A stretch of 64,000 bases of DNA from Leptospira tipperaryensis (GCF_001729245.1 NZ_CP015217.1:3158001-3222000); one strand, 5' to 3'. Counted from the first letter of the stretch, positions 37,021-47,464 are shown. The notes: generated by a model from the sequence alone, not told the origin. Translations and numbers: made by a program.

Positions 37021-37240
37021 AAATTCTCCCCTTGGAAAAAACTAAATCGAACCTAAAGTGAATATTCTTCTCTGTCAATTTAATTTTTGAACATGTTCAA
37101 AAATATTCTCTACGATCAGAAATGCCCATACTTCGGGTTTTCGTTCGCGGGAAAGATTCGAAAAACCGTATCTCAAAAAGGTTTACCTTAAAATTCTGTA
37201 AGTAAGAATGGATTAGTTCTTATAAACACACTTTTAAACA

Positions 37241-37852
37241 ATGAAACTGCAACAAGCTTTAGAATTCGTAAAAAAGGGAAATCTCCCGGGAGCCAAAGAA
37301 GCTCTCCTTCAATATCTCAAAGAAAATCCGGAAGATCCGATCGGGAACTATCATCTCGCCATGTGCCATTCTCACTTGAACGAATTGGAACCTGCGGAAG
37401 AACGTTTTATCAAAGCGATCTCTTTGGATGAGTCCTTTGTTTCGGCGAGGGTCGGTCTCGGCGTTTTGTATGCAAAGAAAAAAGACAAACCGAAGGCTGA
37501 AATTCAATTCACCAAAGTTCTCGAAATCGACGAGAACAATCTAAACGCAAAAAAGAATCTCGCTTCTCTTTATACCGGAACCGGAAATTATAACAAGGCT
37601 CTGGAATTATATCTTTCAACTCCGGAATCGGAAAGAAAGGACGTCGTCTCCTTGTATGCGATTTCATTTTGTTATCTGAAGTTGGACCAACTTCCGCAAG
37701 CGAGAACGTTCTTTCAAGAACTCGAAAAACTTCCCGTCCCAGAGCCGATGAAAAAAGATATTTCCGAACTCAAAAGTCTCATCGAGGAAAAAAATATCGA
37801 ATCCGAAGGAATCTGGACTCTTCTCAAAAAACCGGATTCTTTCGAAGAATAA
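37241..37852 (+). CDS. TPR-repeat protein
   Basis: At least four tetratricopeptide repeats fill this 203-aa soluble protein: '[29 protein letters not shown]', '[26 protein letters not shown]', '[26 protein letters not shown]', and '[26 protein letters not shown]'. There is no signal peptide or membrane helix. TPRs mediate protein-protein contacts; the partner is not indicated by context. It is transcribed alone just upstream of the leu leader region. Confidence 0.88.
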   Translation: MKLQQALEFVKKGNLPGAKEALLQYLKENPEDPIGNYHLAMCHSHLNELEPAEERFIKAISLDESFVSARVGLGVLYAKKKDKPKAEIQFTKVLEIDENNLNAKKNLASLYTGTGNYNKALELYLSTPESERKDVVSLYAISFCYLKLDQLPQARTFFQELEKLPVPEPMKKDISELKSLIEEKNIESEGIWTLLKKPDSFEE

Positions 37853-37956
37853 ACTCGGAAGGAAAGATAGAGATTCTTTACTCAAATCGAAAAGTGCGAT
37901 TTCGCTTTAAAAAATTCTTGTATTTATTTTGAATCCTTTGGAGTCTGAGTTTATAT

Positions 37957-38016
37957 ATGTTTCGTAATCTTCTACCGGGTCTCAATAGCCTTGAGCTTCT
38001 TCTCCTCCTTAGTTAG
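37957..38016 (+). CDS. Leucine leader peptide
   Basis: A 19-codon frame, Met-Phe-Arg-Asn-Leu-Leu-Pro-Gly-Leu-Asn-Ser-Leu-Glu-(Leu)5-Ser, ends at TAG 38014-38016. Nine of 19 codons are Leu, five of them consecutive. TTTGGAG lies upstream as a ribosome-binding site. It precedes the isopropylmalate-synthase-type gene by 124 bp and overlaps a set of mutually exclusive RNA hairpins, as expected for ribosome-mediated attenuation by leucyl-tRNA level. Confidence 0.88.
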   Translation: MFRNLLPGLNSLELLLLLS

Positions 38017-38077
38017 GGGGAGCCGGTAGAGTTGTAAAAAAATACACGAGCCTGCTCCTCCTGGAGTGGGCTTTTTT
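38002..38077 (+). promoter_or_regulatory. Leucine attenuator (segments 1:2, 2:3, 3:4)
   Basis: Segment 1 (CTCCTCC, 38002-38008, within the Leu codons) pairs fully with segment 2 (GGGGGAG, 38016-38022). Segment 2, extended as 38016-38026, can instead pair with 38051-38061 at 9 of 11 positions, making an antiterminator. Segment 3 (GCCTGCTCC, 38050-38058) pairs with segment 4 (GGAGTGGGC, 38063-38071) to give a terminator followed by six T. A ribosome stalled at the Leu codons would free segment 2 and allow read-through. Confidence 0.85.
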
Positions 38078-38140
38078 GTTATCGGATAATTCTCTTTCGA
38101 AAAACCCACTCCTGGATCCGGCCGGCAAAAGGAGAAAACA

Positions 38141-39442
38141 ATGAATCAAGACTCGAAATCTGGAACCGTTGAATCAGTTCGAGAAGTAACCTCTTTCGGA
38201 AACAAAAAGGAGATCCAATCCTTTTCCGAAATTTTACAAAACCCTCTTCCGAAACATCCGCCCTTCTTTATGGACGTGACCTTGAGAGACGGCAACCAAG
38301 CGCTTCGTAAACCTTGGAATCTTGATCAAAAGGAAACGATCTTTCGTCAACTTTTGAAACTCGGAGTACAAGGAATCGAAGTTGGGTTTGCGTCCTCCAA
38401 TGATCAAGAATTCGAAGCTTGCAGTTATCTTTCTTCTATCGCGCCTGAAAACGTAGTCATCTCTTCTCTTTCGAGAGCCGTTGAAAAGGAGATCGAAATT
38501 TCTTGGAAGGCGATTCAGAAAGCTCCGAAACCAAGAATTCATATCGTATATCCGATCTCGGCGTTTACGATTGAAAACGTTTTGAAAACAACTCCCGAAA
38601 AAGTTTTGGAAAGAATTTCAGAATCCGTCGCTTATGCAAAGAGTCTCGTCGGTTCTCGCGGAGAGGTTCAGTTTTCAGGAGAACACTTCGGCGATTCTCT
38701 GGAGAATTTGGATTTTGCGGTAGAGGCTTTTCGCACCGCTTTGAACTTCGGAGCCGACGTAGTCAATCTTCCGAATACCGTGGAACGTTATCGTCCTTGG
38801 CTTTTTGTTTCGATGGTCAAGGCCGTGACAAACTCTCTTCCCGAAGATACGAGAATTTCGATTCACACTCACAACGACTTGGGAATGGCGACTGCGACCA
38901 CCGTCGAATCCTACTTTTCAGGAGCGGTTCAACTGGAGACCGCCTTAAACGGGTTAGGTGAAAGAGCGGGAAACACAAACACATACGAAGTCGCGATCGC
39001 ACTTCACAACTGCGGAGTCAACGTTCCTCTGAATTTTTCGGCGATCTATGAAACGTCTCGTTTGGTTTCTTATCTTTCGGACGTTCCCATCTATGAGAAG
39101 GCTCCTTTGATCGGAGAAGACGTGATCTCTCACAGATCCGGGATTCACCAGGATGGAGTCGCGAAGACCCGACATCTTCAAAAAGGCGCCTATCGCGCGT
39201 TTGACGCCGGTTTAATAGGAAGGCCCGAAGGTGATAGAATCGAATTTACGAGTCAGTCGGGAAGAAGCGCGGTCTTTTGTATTCTAAGAGACGCCGGAGA
39301 AGAAATCACTCTCGAAGACGCGGGCAAATTGCAGCCGATCTTAAAAAAGATTTCGGAAGAATCCGGAAGAGGCGAACTGAGTCTGGAAGAAATTCAAGTG
39401 GAATGGAAAAAGATGAAATCGCTTCCGCAAAAAACTTCTTGA
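38141..39442 (+). CDS. leuA: 2-isopropylmalate synthase-type enzyme (DRE-TIM metallolyase)
   Basis: The family joins acetyl-CoA to a 2-oxoacid; IPM synthase uses 2-oxoisovalerate at the entry to leucine synthesis. The catalytic barrel is complete: '[10 protein letters not shown]', the metal-binding '[13 protein letters not shown]', and '[11 protein letters not shown]'. The RDGNQAL motif and '[24 protein letters not shown]' are closer to the yeast/actinobacterial type. At 433 aa the protein lacks a full leucine-binding regulatory domain, so feedback inhibition may be absent. Control by the upstream leucine attenuator supports leucine rather than citramalate synthesis. AAGGAG lies seven bases before the ATG. 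Confidence 0.88.
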   Translation: MNQDSKSGTVESVREVTSFGNKKEIQSFSEILQNPLPKHPPFFMDVTLRDGNQALRKPWNLDQKETIFRQLLKLGVQGIEVGFASSNDQEFEACSYLSSIAPENVVISSLSRAVEKEIEISWKAIQKAPKPRIHIVYPISAFTIENVLKTTPEKVLERISESVAYAKSLVGSRGEVQFSGEHFGDSLENLDFAVEAFRTALNFGADVVNLPNTVERYRPWLFVSMVKAVTNSLPEDTRISIHTHNDLGMATATTVESYFSGAVQLETALNGLGERAGNTNTYEVAIALHNCGVNVPLNFSAIYETSRLVSYLSDVPIYEKAPLIGEDVISHRSGIHQDGVAKTRHLQKGAYRAFDAGLIGRPEGDRIEFTSQSGRSAVFCILRDAGEEITLEDAGKLQPILKKISEESGRGELSLEEIQVEWKKMKSLPQKTS

Positions 39443-39454
39443 GATGGAAGATCC

Positions 39455-40069
39455 TTACTTGGCGATCTTAGCGGGTTCGGAAGCGGGATTCATAATTCCA
39501 TAAAAAAGAATATGATGAATTTCCTGCTGTAACTGAACCATCGAGTAAGGAGAATTAAGAAGTAGTTCCGGAGTCGCGGTCATCTCGATCGCGGAGTTGA
39601 TCAAGGCGGCAAAGATCGTAGTATTTACGTCGCTTCTGATTTCCCCTCTTTCAATTCCTTGTCGAATGAGAGTTTGGATGGATTTGGAAATGGATTCCGT
39701 TCTCACTTCCTTAATATAAGCGTAGTGATCCGGCGCCTGATCTCTGATTTCTAAAATGAATTCATTGGCGCCTGCGGGAAACTGGCTCACCTTGAATTCG
39801 TTGATCGCTTTTACCTTTTCATGAACCGAAAGAGATTCGTCTTCGCTGATCTCCATCATCTTCTTGCTCATTCTTTTATGTTTGGCGCTGAGAATTTCGA
39901 AGAGGAGGTGATTTTTATTTTCGAAGTGTTTGTAGAGAGTTTTTCTGGAAATTTTGAGAGTTCTCGCGATCTCCTCCATCCTCGTCTTCGCATAACCGTA
40001 TTTTAGAAAAAGCTCAAGCGCCTTTTCCATAATTCGGAGTTTTACTTCATCCTGCTCCATCACACTCAT
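39455..40069 (-). CDS. TetR-family transcriptional regulator
   Basis: I start at ATG 40069, behind TTAGGA; an upstream TTG adds six residues. The N-terminal ~50 residues are a TetR DNA-binding domain: '[43 protein letters not shown]'. The rest is a helical ligand-binding/dimerisation domain. It lies 126 bp downstream of the RND transporter gene on the same strand, so it may control that exporter, as TetR proteins often do. No clear operator was seen. Confidence 0.9.
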   Translation of the reverse strand: MSVMEQDEVKLRIMEKALELFLKYGYAKTRMEEIARTLKISRKTLYKHFENKNHLLFEILSAKHKRMSKKMMEISEDESLSVHEKVKAINEFKVSQFPAGANEFILEIRDQAPDHYAYIKEVRTESISKSIQTLIRQGIERGEIRSDVNTTIFAALINSAIEMTATPELLLNSPYSMVQLQQEIHHILFYGIMNPASEPAKIAK

Positions 40070-40194
40070 TGTTCCTAACTTCCACAATTCTGAAACTCTT
40101 TTTTATATTCTAAATTTTCAAAAGTTCAACCGAGAATTCAAGAGCTAAAGCGTTTTTGCAAACGACACTTCCTGAATTCTCGGGGCTTTGATTC

Positions 40195-43100
40195 TTATAC
40201 GTCCGGGTTTGGAGAATTTCTTCTCACGAATTGATTCAGCTTCTCAATGTAGGAGAAGGCCGCCGGAACCACTACCAGAGTTAGAATCGTAGAAGATATC
40301 AATCCTCCGATGATCGCAACTCCCATACTCGTTCTCTGACGAGAAGCTTCGTTGAGTCCGATCGCAATCGGAAGCATCCCGGCCACTAAGGCAAAGGAAG
40401 TCATAAGAATCGGACGTAGTCTTTCTCTTCCGGCTTCGACGATCGCTTCCTTCATATCCATTCCCTTCTGCAAGAGTTGATTTGTAAAGTCCACGAGAAG
40501 AATCGAATTCTTCGTCGCGACCCCGATCAACATGATGAGCCCGATCATGGAAAAGATATCCAATGATTTTTGAGTTAGGAAGAGCGCGATAAACGCTCCG
40601 CAAAGGGCGAGAGGTAATACGAGCATAATCGCGATCGGTGTGATAAAACTTTCATAGAGAGAAGCAAGAACCATATAGATAAATAGAACTCCGAGTCCCA
40701 TCGCGATCGCCATGGAAGTTCCCATCTCTTTGAAACTCTCTGCTTGTCCCGTATAACCGATCTTAACACCAGCCGGAAGAGGAAGTTCGGTTTGTGTGAT
40801 CTTAGCGACCTCTTCCATCGCTCCTCCCATTCCGGGGCCTTGCGGATTTACGTCGGCGTAGATTTCAACGGACTTGTTTCGATTGAGACGGTTGATCGTC
40901 GCGAGGCCAGTGGTTTCTTCAGCCTTTGCTACGTTTTGAATCGGGATGAGTCGATTGTTAAAGTTGGGAACAAAGGAACTGTAGAAATTATCTTTGAGAT
41001 CTCTCTGACCTTCTTTCAAACGAACGCGAATATCGTATTCGACCCCGTTCTCTCTGTAAACCGCGGGAGTGGTTCCTTCCACAAGAGTTCTGAGTTCGGT
41101 TCCTATGACGGTTCCCGGAACACCAAGAAGCACTTCCATCTGACGATTCGGAATCACCCTAAACTCGGGAGCTCCCGCACGATAACTCGTATCTACGTCG
41201 AGAAGCGCCGGAGATTTTTGAAGACGTGCAAAGAGTTTTTTTGCATAGTCTTCCACAACTTCTCCCTTTTGTCCGCTTACGATCAGGGTAAAAGGTCGTT
41301 GTCCCCCGCCGACGTTGTCGATGTCTTTGACGATCGGATTCGCATAAGCGAAGATACTCAATTCTTTCCGGAGGAATTCTTTAAACTGCGTTGTGTTCAT
41401 CTTACGTTTTTTGGAAGGAACCATCTCAACGAACATATTCGTGTTTCGATTGGTATTAAACATCGCTACAAGTTTGATCTCTTTGTAAGAACGGATCTTT
41501 TGATCCACTTCCTGTGCGACTAACGCCATCTTTGCGACCGAAGTACCGGGAGGCATGTCCAGAGTTACGGAAAACTTACCCTCGTCCTGAGCCGGAAGAA
41601 AGGTCTTCGGAATAAATTTGGTAAGACCCAAACTAACGATAAAAATCAAAACCGCACCCGAAAGAATCAAGATCGGTCGTTTTAGAGTAAATCTTAGAAC
41701 GGACGCGTATCGGTCTTCCAGCCAAGACTGAAATACATTAAAAATGCTTAAAATAGAATCGAGTCCCGTTTCAAGCCTACCAAGAAAGCCGAGGATCGGA
41801 GAAAAAATTCTAACAATCCATCCCTTGCTGATCTTATTCTGAGAGCGAATTTTAGAATACGCGATTTCTTCCAGAGTAGTGGTCGCAACGCTCGTCTTTC
41901 CTTTTTTCTTACCCTTTTCGATCTGAGTCATAATCTCGGGAACTGATTCCGAAGCGGAAGAAGAATGTCCGTGATTTCCGATCTTTCCTCCGAAATAAGC
42001 GGACAACATTGGAGCAATGGTTAACGCATCGTAAAGAGAAATGAGAAGCGCGAAACAAACTGTGAGACCGAATTCTCTCAAGAACTGACCGACGACCCCG
42101 CTGATGAACGCGATCGGCATAAAGACCGCGATGACGGTCATCGTGGTAGCGACCACGGCGAGAGTTACTTCCTTGGTTCCTTCGATCGAAGCTTCTCTTG
42201 CGGTTTTACCCATTTCTCTATGTCTAAAAATATTCTCCCGGACTACGATCGCGTCGTCGATGAGAAGACCGACGGCAAGACTCAATGCAAGAAGAGTCAT
42301 GATGTTCACCGTAAAACCCGCGATCGCCATAAGAATAAAGGCGCCGAGGAGAGAGTTCGGTAACGCAAGACCGGTAATCAAAGTGGAGCGGACGCTTCCT
42401 AAGAATAATAATACGACAATGATCGTAAGAATGATTCCGATGATAATCGTTTCTTTCACGTCATAGATATTGTTATCGATCGTGATGGAAGAATCGTTTG
42501 CGGTCGTGAGCTCAGGAGCCCCGTTTCGTTTGGCGAGATCGACGTTGATTTCGGAAACTCTCTTCTTTACAGCCTGAGCTACTGCGACCGTGTTGGAGCC
42601 GGATTGTTTATAGACGAGGAGAAAGACCGCCTTCTTTCCGTTAAAGTATGCTCGGGAAGTTTCGTCTTCGACCGTATCTTTTACTTCACCGAGTTGACCG
42701 ATTCTTATAGGAACTTCGTTTCCAAAAAGTGATATCGGAGTGTCTCTGATTTCTTGAGGAGAATGAAATTCATTGATCGTTCTATAGACAAGTTCTTTGT
42801 CAGTCTTGCTTACCTTCCCAGCCGGAATGTTCATTCCACCCGAAGCGAGACGATTGGAAACAACGGATGCGGGAATCATGTGTTCTTTCAGCTTCTGACG
42901 ATCCAACTCCACGTGAATCTCTCGCTTTCTTCCTCCGTAGATATTTACGTTTCCTACGTCTTTGGTCGTTAAAAGAATTTGTTTGATTTCTTCGTTTGCG
43001 ATATCATAGAGTTCGGCTTCCGGAAGTTCGGCTTTGAGGGCAATGATAAGAATCGGTTGATCTGCGGGATCGATTCTTCGAATGACGGGTTCTTTGGCGT

Positions 43101-43464
43101 CATCGGGAAGTTTCGGTTTCACGCTGGAAACTTTATCTCGAACTTGTTGTTCCGCATATTTTACATCGGTTTCAAGAGTAAACTCGACAACGACCGTTCC
43201 CACTCCTTCGTTACAGATCGATTTAACTCTCTTTACTCCGGAGATTGTAGATAATTCATCTTCAACGGGTTTTGCAATGAGAGTTTCGATTTCGTTGGGC
43301 GCCGCTCCCGGATAAGGAACCGTCACGGTCACAACCGGAATCGTGATGTTCGGAAATAAATCTACGCCCAACTTGTTCAGAGAAAGATATCCCGCTACAA
43401 GAATGAGCAAAACAGTACAGGTTATAAATATGGGTCTCTTGATAGAGAGCGCTGCAAAATTCAT
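40195..43464 (-). CDS. RND-superfamily efflux transporter (HAE1/AcrB-like)
   Basis: This 1089-aa inner-membrane protein has the RND plan: an N-terminal helix 'IKRPIFITCTVLLILVAGYLSLNKLGVDLFPNI', a porter domain, helices 2-6 with 'LAVGLLIDDAIVVREN' carrying the proton-relay Asp pair, then a second half with 'IGLIMLIGVATKNSILLVDF'. A ~75-residue Ser/Lys-rich cytoplasmic insert lies in the middle ('IEKGKKKGKTSVATT'). RND exporters need a membrane-fusion protein and an outer-membrane channel; neither is encoded nearby. A TetR regulator follows. Confidence 0.93.
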   Translation of the reverse strand: MNFAALSIKRPIFITCTVLLILVAGYLSLNKLGVDLFPNITIPVVTVTVPYPGAAPNEIETLIAKPVEDELSTISGVKRVKSICNEGVGTVVVEFTLETDVKYAEQQVRDKVSSVKPKLPDDAKEPVIRRIDPADQPILIIALKAELPEAELYDIANEEIKQILLTTKDVGNVNIYGGRKREIHVELDRQKLKEHMIPASVVSNRLASGGMNIPAGKVSKTDKELVYRTINEFHSPQEIRDTPISLFGNEVPIRIGQLGEVKDTVEDETSRAYFNGKKAVFLLVYKQSGSNTVAVAQAVKKRVSEINVDLAKRNGAPELTTANDSSITIDNNIYDVKETIIIGIILTIIVVLLFLGSVRSTLITGLALPNSLLGAFILMAIAGFTVNIMTLLALSLAVGLLIDDAIVVRENIFRHREMGKTAREASIEGTKEVTLAVVATTMTVIAVFMPIAFISGVVGQFLREFGLTVCFALLISLYDALTIAPMLSAYFGGKIGNHGHSSSASESVPEIMTQIEKGKKKGKTSVATTTLEEIAYSKIRSQNKISKGWIVRIFSPILGFLGRLETGLDSILSIFNVFQSWLEDRYASVLRFTLKRPILILSGAVLIFIVSLGLTKFIPKTFLPAQDEGKFSVTLDMPPGTSVAKMALVAQEVDQKIRSYKEIKLVAMFNTNRNTNMFVEMVPSKKRKMNTTQFKEFLRKELSIFAYANPIVKDIDNVGGGQRPFTLIVSGQKGEVVEDYAKKLFARLQKSPALLDVDTSYRAGAPEFRVIPNRQMEVLLGVPGTVIGTELRTLVEGTTPAVYRENGVEYDIRVRLKEGQRDLKDNFYSSFVPNFNNRLIPIQNVAKAEETTGLATINRLNRNKSVEIYADVNPQGPGMGGAMEEVAKITQTELPLPAGVKIGYTGQAESFKEMGTSMAIAMGLGVLFIYMVLASLYESFITPIAIMLVLPLALCGAFIALFLTQKSLDIFSMIGLIMLIGVATKNSILLVDFTNQLLQKGMDMKEAIVEAGRERLRPILMTSFALVAGMLPIAIGLNEASRQRTSMGVAIIGGLISSTILTLVVVPAAFSYIEKLNQFVRRNSPNPDV

Positions 43465-43510
43465 ATAAGAATCTCCTAATGTAATTTATAATTTCGTAAA
43501 AAGATCGTTT

Positions 43511-43867
43511 CTAACAGGATCGAGCATCGGAGTAAGGAAGAGTTGAAAAAAGATAAGTCTTCGACGCGTTTCTTTGTTTAAACGTTTTGTACATTTTCAT
43601 TTCAGCTCTCAAAGCGAGAGCGTGCTGCTTCATTCGAAGCAACTTTTGTATTTTAGAATATTTTATTTTTCGAATGTATTGAGAAGAAAAGAATTCTCTT
43701 TGATTTGAAGGGTGATCTTTAAACGCAAAATCGGAGAATGAATTCGGATGGATCTGAAGAACGAGGAAAAGGCCGAGGAGAAAAGGAACGAAAGTGCGGG
43801 AACTCTTCGTTTTTTCGGGGGAGAACCTCGTGGCTCCGGAAACAGGTAAAGTATATTTTGTTTCCAT
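43511..43867 (-). CDS. Doubtful short ORF with one hydrophobic segment
   Basis: This 118-aa frame ends 46 bp upstream of the RND gene on the same strand. It has one hydrophobic stretch ('FVPFLLGLFLVLQI') that could be a signal peptide and a basic, Met/Lys-rich C-terminal half. Its N-terminal part reads across a copy of the GGGAACTCC intergenic motif, which argues against it. The gap 43465-43989 otherwise holds only that motif (43796-43806 and, reversed, 43947-43957). Confidence 0.3.
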   Translation of the reverse strand: METKYTLPVSGATRFSPEKTKSSRTFVPFLLGLFLVLQIHPNSFSDFAFKDHPSNQREFFSSQYIRKIKYSKIQKLLRMKQHALALRAEMKMYKTFKQRNASKTYLFSTLPYSDARSC

Positions 43868-43989
43868 TTTGGAAACATTTTTTGATTATAATGTTTCTTG
43901 TCAAATAAAAATACACTTAAGGACCGAAGATTTTACTTAAAAGTGAAGAGTTCCCGCAAAAACCCGCTTTCAAAGAAGACTTTCACCCA

Positions 43990-44694
43990 TCAAAGGGCTT
44001 TCGAGACGCAACGAAGATAACCGGAAGAATTCTTACCGGCAGTCAGATTCGTCGCTCCGGAGCTAAAATTCACCTTCCAGGCAAAAGTCGCATTCGAGGG
44101 ATCGCTCGTGCTGGACCAAAACTCAACCGGAGCACTCGTAGGAATTCCTGGGAACCAATCTTTTCGAATAGTAGGAACATCGAAACTGGCTCCACAGGTT
44201 TGGGTATCCGTAGAATTCTTCAAATCCGTCCCATTGGAACAAGAAACGAGCGACTTCAACTCCAAATGCGTGGGAACTCTCCAAACAGCCGTAATATTAG
44301 AAGAACTAAACCCCGCACAGGCATCAAAAGCTGGTCCCGAAGAAAGAACCCCACCCAACAAATTGCCGTTACACTGGTTATCCAAAGTCGAACAATAGAT
44401 CGGAGCCACCGAAATCGTCGTGCAGGTATTTGTAGAAGAATCGAAAGTCTGTCCAAGGGTACAACGCATCCAGGAAAGACCGGTCTGAGGAAAAGAAATC
44501 ACATCTCCTCGGATAATAGGAGCTCCTACAAAAAGCAAGAGAAGAGCCAAAGGGGAATCTTTCTCGTCTTCCGGGGAAACGGCATCTCGAAAATAAGGAT
44601 TCAAATAACAAGAAGAATGAAAAAAAAGAAAAAGAGATAAAAGAATTCTAATGAATAGATTACGAAAATTGAACATAGAATGGAAGATCCTCAA
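43990..44694 (-). CDS. Lcl-domain (DUF1566) lipoprotein
   Basis: The 234-aa protein has a lipoprotein signal ('[12 protein letters not shown]') and one Lcl domain (~70-232): '[13 protein letters not shown]', '[12 protein letters not shown]', '[15 protein letters not shown]', '[22 protein letters not shown]' and 'YLRCVS'. It is a single-domain relative of the double-domain lipoprotein at 8923-10107. Its start overlaps the stop of the upstream lipoprotein gene by 4 bp, so the two are coupled. A surface or outer-membrane role is likely. Confidence 0.8.
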   Translation of the reverse strand: MRIFHSMFNFRNLFIRILLSLFLFFHSSCYLNPYFRDAVSPEDEKDSPLALLLLFVGAPIIRGDVISFPQTGLSWMRCTLGQTFDSSTNTCTTISVAPIYCSTLDNQCNGNLLGGVLSSGPAFDACAGFSSSNITAVWRVPTHLELKSLVSCSNGTDLKNSTDTQTCGASFDVPTIRKDWFPGIPTSAPVEFWSSTSDPSNATFAWKVNFSSGATNLTAGKNSSGYLRCVSKAL

Positions 44695-45425
44695 TCTTGA
44701 AAACGGACTTTCAAAACATCCGCCCGTTTAAATGTTCTTTCCTGACCTCTGGAGAACAATTTCACACCGTCTCCATCGATACGAGTCACCTTCCCTTTAA
44801 CGATTTCACCGGATTTCAAAAAAAGAATGGAAAGATTTTTAGAATTTCTCATCTCTTTTTTCCAAGCGGATTCCACCTCTTCTTCTTTTTCCGAAATAAA
44901 ACGTTCTTGAAATTCATCCTTCCATAACTTTTCATTTTGTTTTACGAACTCGTCCTTCCACTTTGCGTTTTCGACTTTGGGTTCCGTTCTTTCCGTCTGA
45001 ACCGGAAGATTCTTATTCTGAACCGCTTCTCTCCCATCACAACTTTCCACTTCGATCGTCTTTCTCGTGATCGAGGCCGCGATTCCCAGAAGGACGCTCA
45101 ATGCGCCATCCAACCAAGAAGTTTTAAGGGTTACTTTATAGTTCTGATTTGGATCGGGAAGAATCTCCGAAGACTCAAGACGATTGATTGGAAAAGAACC
45201 AAAAAGAAAATACCATTGGGTTTGTTTTAGGATCGGTTTACAAGATGGAGAATTTTGAACTTCCGAATTTTTTTTCGTTCCGTTCGGTGAACTCGCGAGA
45301 TCGTCGCCTCGAACTCCGTTCAGAACTAAACTTTTACAGGAAAGAAAAAGGAAAAAAACTAAAATCAATAATCCAATTTTAGAATAGATCTGAGGAGAAT
45401 GAAAACGTTCGAGTAGATTCTTCAC
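44691..45425 (-). CDS. Hypothetical lipoprotein with C-terminal Sm-like beta domain
   Basis: The signal ends 'FFLFLSC', giving a lipidated Cys near residue 30. A segment at ~65-125 ('[22 protein letters not shown]', '[21 protein letters not shown]') resembles Bor-like or other short leptospiral lipoprotein domains. A charged helix follows, and the last ~45 residues ('[42 protein letters not shown]') look like a small Sm-type barrel. It is the first gene of a coupled pair with the Lcl lipoprotein. The function is unknown. Confidence 0.65.
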   Translation of the reverse strand: MKNLLERFHSPQIYSKIGLLILVFFLFLSCKSLVLNGVRGDDLASSPNGTKKNSEVQNSPSCKPILKQTQWYFLFGSFPINRLESSEILPDPNQNYKVTLKTSWLDGALSVLLGIAASITRKTIEVESCDGREAVQNKNLPVQTERTEPKVENAKWKDEFVKQNEKLWKDEFQERFISEKEEEVESAWKKEMRNSKNLSILFLKSGEIVKGKVTRIDGDGVKLFSRGQERTFKRADVLKVRFQD

Positions 45426-45538
45426 TTTGTGATGAGCTCCGACTTTTAGGAATTAGACGCACTTCGTATCTTTTTTTAAGAGAGTTCTCAAGGCGACTTT
45501 TTTTCCTCGGAAATCCCCGATTTCGAATTCAAGTTATA

Positions 45539-45559
45539 ATTCTAAAGAATCTTTAGAAT
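45539..45559. promoter_or_regulatory. Palindrome ATTCTAAAG-AAT-CTTTAGAAT
   Basis: Perfect 9-bp arms with a 3-bp spacer lie 65 bp upstream of the alpha/beta-hydrolase start, in a position suitable for a repressor site. No other exact copy was seen in the window. The binding protein is unknown. Confidence 0.4.
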
Positions 45560-45623
45560 GAATAATAGAATTTTATGATTTAAAAAGACTTTTCTGAATA
45601 ATTCCTGAATAACAAATGTTCGT

Positions 45624-46607
45624 ATGCTACAAAATCTCCAGACACGAAGATTCAATCCAAAAGGAATCTTAAAATATCCATTTATACAAACTGCGCTCGC
45701 ATCTTTGGCATGGAACCTTCCCAAAGAAATGCCTTTTTTAGAAAATTCTCAGAAGCTAATTTTAGATGCGGGAAAAGGTGTTAAATTAGAAGGTTCTCTG
45801 AGTAAACAAAAGAATAGAAAAGCAAAAGGGCTTTTGATTCTTCTGCATGGTTGGGAAGGAAGTATCAATTCAACTTATATTCTGAGAACTTCCAATCATT
45901 TCTTTAATCAGGGTTACGATATTTTTCGACTCAACTATAGAGATCATGGAGATACGCATCATCTAAATCCCGCACCTTTCAATGGAAGTCTAATTGAGGA
46001 GACATATGAAGCGGTAAGAAAAGCCACGTTCTTTGCTGAGAAGAATGTCCCGGTTTTCATTACGGGATTTTCCTTAGGTGGAAATTTTACTCTTAGAATT
46101 GCCAGGGTTCATTCTCAATCGGCGAAAAAACTAAATCAACTGAAGCACTGCATCGCAATTTCTCCCGCGATTCATCCTAAAGATGCAACCGTTTTGATGG
46201 ATAAGAGATTAATCATTGGTCGTTACTTTCTTAAGAAATGGAAACAATCGATCGAAAAAAAACAGATTCATTACCCGACTCTCGTTCCTTACGAGAAAAT
46301 TCTTAAGGAAAAATCCGTGATGAAGATGACTGAGAAATTGATCGAATCTTCAGAGGATTTTCAGGATTTAGATCAATATTTTGGAACGTATACCTTAGGG
46401 GAGCGGGAACTCTCCGAGATTTTGACTCCGACGACGATCGTTACTTCTAAGGACGACCCAATTATTCGTGGTGAGACATTTCTCTCACTACATCCCAATC
46501 GAAATGTGCGTATTTCTATCCAAGATTTTGGTGGTCACAACGGTTTTCTCGAAGATTGGAAAGGTTCTTGTTGGTATTTTAAAGTTTTAGAGGAAGTTTT
46601 TTCGTAA
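45624..46607 (+). CDS. Alpha/beta hydrolase, YheT-like
   Basis: The 327-aa protein follows YheT-type hydrolases: 'KGLLILLHGWEGS' (oxyanion-hole region), 'FRLNYRDHGDTHHLN', the nucleophile elbow 'GFSLGGN' with Ser150, an acid 'TSKDDPII' and a late His in 'FGGHNGF'. All three catalytic residues are present. YheT-like enzymes are poorly characterised esterases. There is no signal peptide. The gene stands alone and is preceded by a palindrome at 45539-45559. Confidence 0.85.
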   Translation: MLQNLQTRRFNPKGILKYPFIQTALASLAWNLPKEMPFLENSQKLILDAGKGVKLEGSLSKQKNRKAKGLLILLHGWEGSINSTYILRTSNHFFNQGYDIFRLNYRDHGDTHHLNPAPFNGSLIEETYEAVRKATFFAEKNVPVFITGFSLGGNFTLRIARVHSQSAKKLNQLKHCIAISPAIHPKDATVLMDKRLIIGRYFLKKWKQSIEKKQIHYPTLVPYEKILKEKSVMKMTEKLIESSEDFQDLDQYFGTYTLGERELSEILTPTTIVTSKDDPIIRGETFLSLHPNRNVRISIQDFGGHNGFLEDWKGSCWYFKVLEEVFS

Positions 46608-46758
46608 GACGAGGAGTTTGTGGGAACTCCTTATCTTACTCTTTTGAGAACCAAACTTTAACGAATGAGAAAACAAAATGATCAAAAAAATATTTACTTT
46701 TTCTAAAAAAAAGATAAAAACCCGCTCTACTTGAAACGAAAAGATAACCGTAAGTGAT

Positions 46759-47250
46759 GTGAGGGAAATTGAAAGTGTAGATAAAAACGCAACCATATCT
46801 TTATTAAGAGGCCCTAAGATTACCTGCAGCCTATTAATCCCCCAAGAATTGATGCAAAGACTATCACATTCCGAAAGAAAAAACATTGGAAAGAATATTC
46901 ATTTTTTATTAAGAAGGTATGGAAAAACTCTAAAAAGAAGCCAGAGAATTAATCGGCGGGCACTGACAATCAAATATCAGAAGACTTGCAATTCTCTGAT
47001 TAAAGTAAATTCAAGAATCTTACCGGAAGAATGGGCGACATTAAGTATATTAGCTTCCGCTCATGGAGTTTCAAGGTGTTTTCTCTATTGCATTCTCATA
47101 CAAATATTCTTATCCGACCGCTCCAAGAGTTATCCCAAAATAAATCCGTATTTCAAACCTCTCGCACTTGGATCTTTTATTTGGTCTATTGATCTAAAGA
47201 CAAAAACTATTCGTAGAATCCTATATCAAAAAAATCTAACCCTTTCCTGA
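46759..47250 (+). CDS. DUF1564 family protein (Leptospira-specific)
   Basis: The 163-aa product starts at GTG 46759. 'CSLLIPQELMQRL', 'GKNIHFLLRRYGKTL', 'PEEWATLSILASAHGVSRCFLYCILIQIFL' match the DUF1564 pattern, a family expanded in Leptospira genomes with no known function. It is basic and soluble, and the last part could fold as a ribbon-helix-helix-like or small helical DNA-binding module, but that is speculation. It is bordered by AT-rich gaps. Confidence 0.75.
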   Translation: MREIESVDKNATISLLRGPKITCSLLIPQELMQRLSHSERKNIGKNIHFLLRRYGKTLKRSQRINRRALTIKYQKTCNSLIKVNSRILPEEWATLSILASAHGVSRCFLYCILIQIFLSDRSKSYPKINPYFKPLALGSFIWSIDLKTKTIRRILYQKNLTLS

Positions 47251-47464
47251 AAACCTTTCTTAAAACTTAGAATTTTCTCTCCTCTGTAATTTTATATTCT
47301 GATTTGAAACGTTCTTTGATCTTTGGATTAGAAAAATTTTTCTCTGCTCTAATTTTCCAACTAAGAAAACATTTCACGTCGAAAGAATTCCTTTCCTATG
47401 AATATATAAACCTCTTTTGATTCCTATTTTGAAATAGAATTTGCTTCTAAGAACTTTTCTTAGA

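Noticed and set aside
44268..44283. GTGGGAACTCTCC match to the dispersed motif
   Set aside because: It falls inside the Lcl lipoprotein coding sequence ('WRVPT', a conserved domain motif), so it is coincidental.
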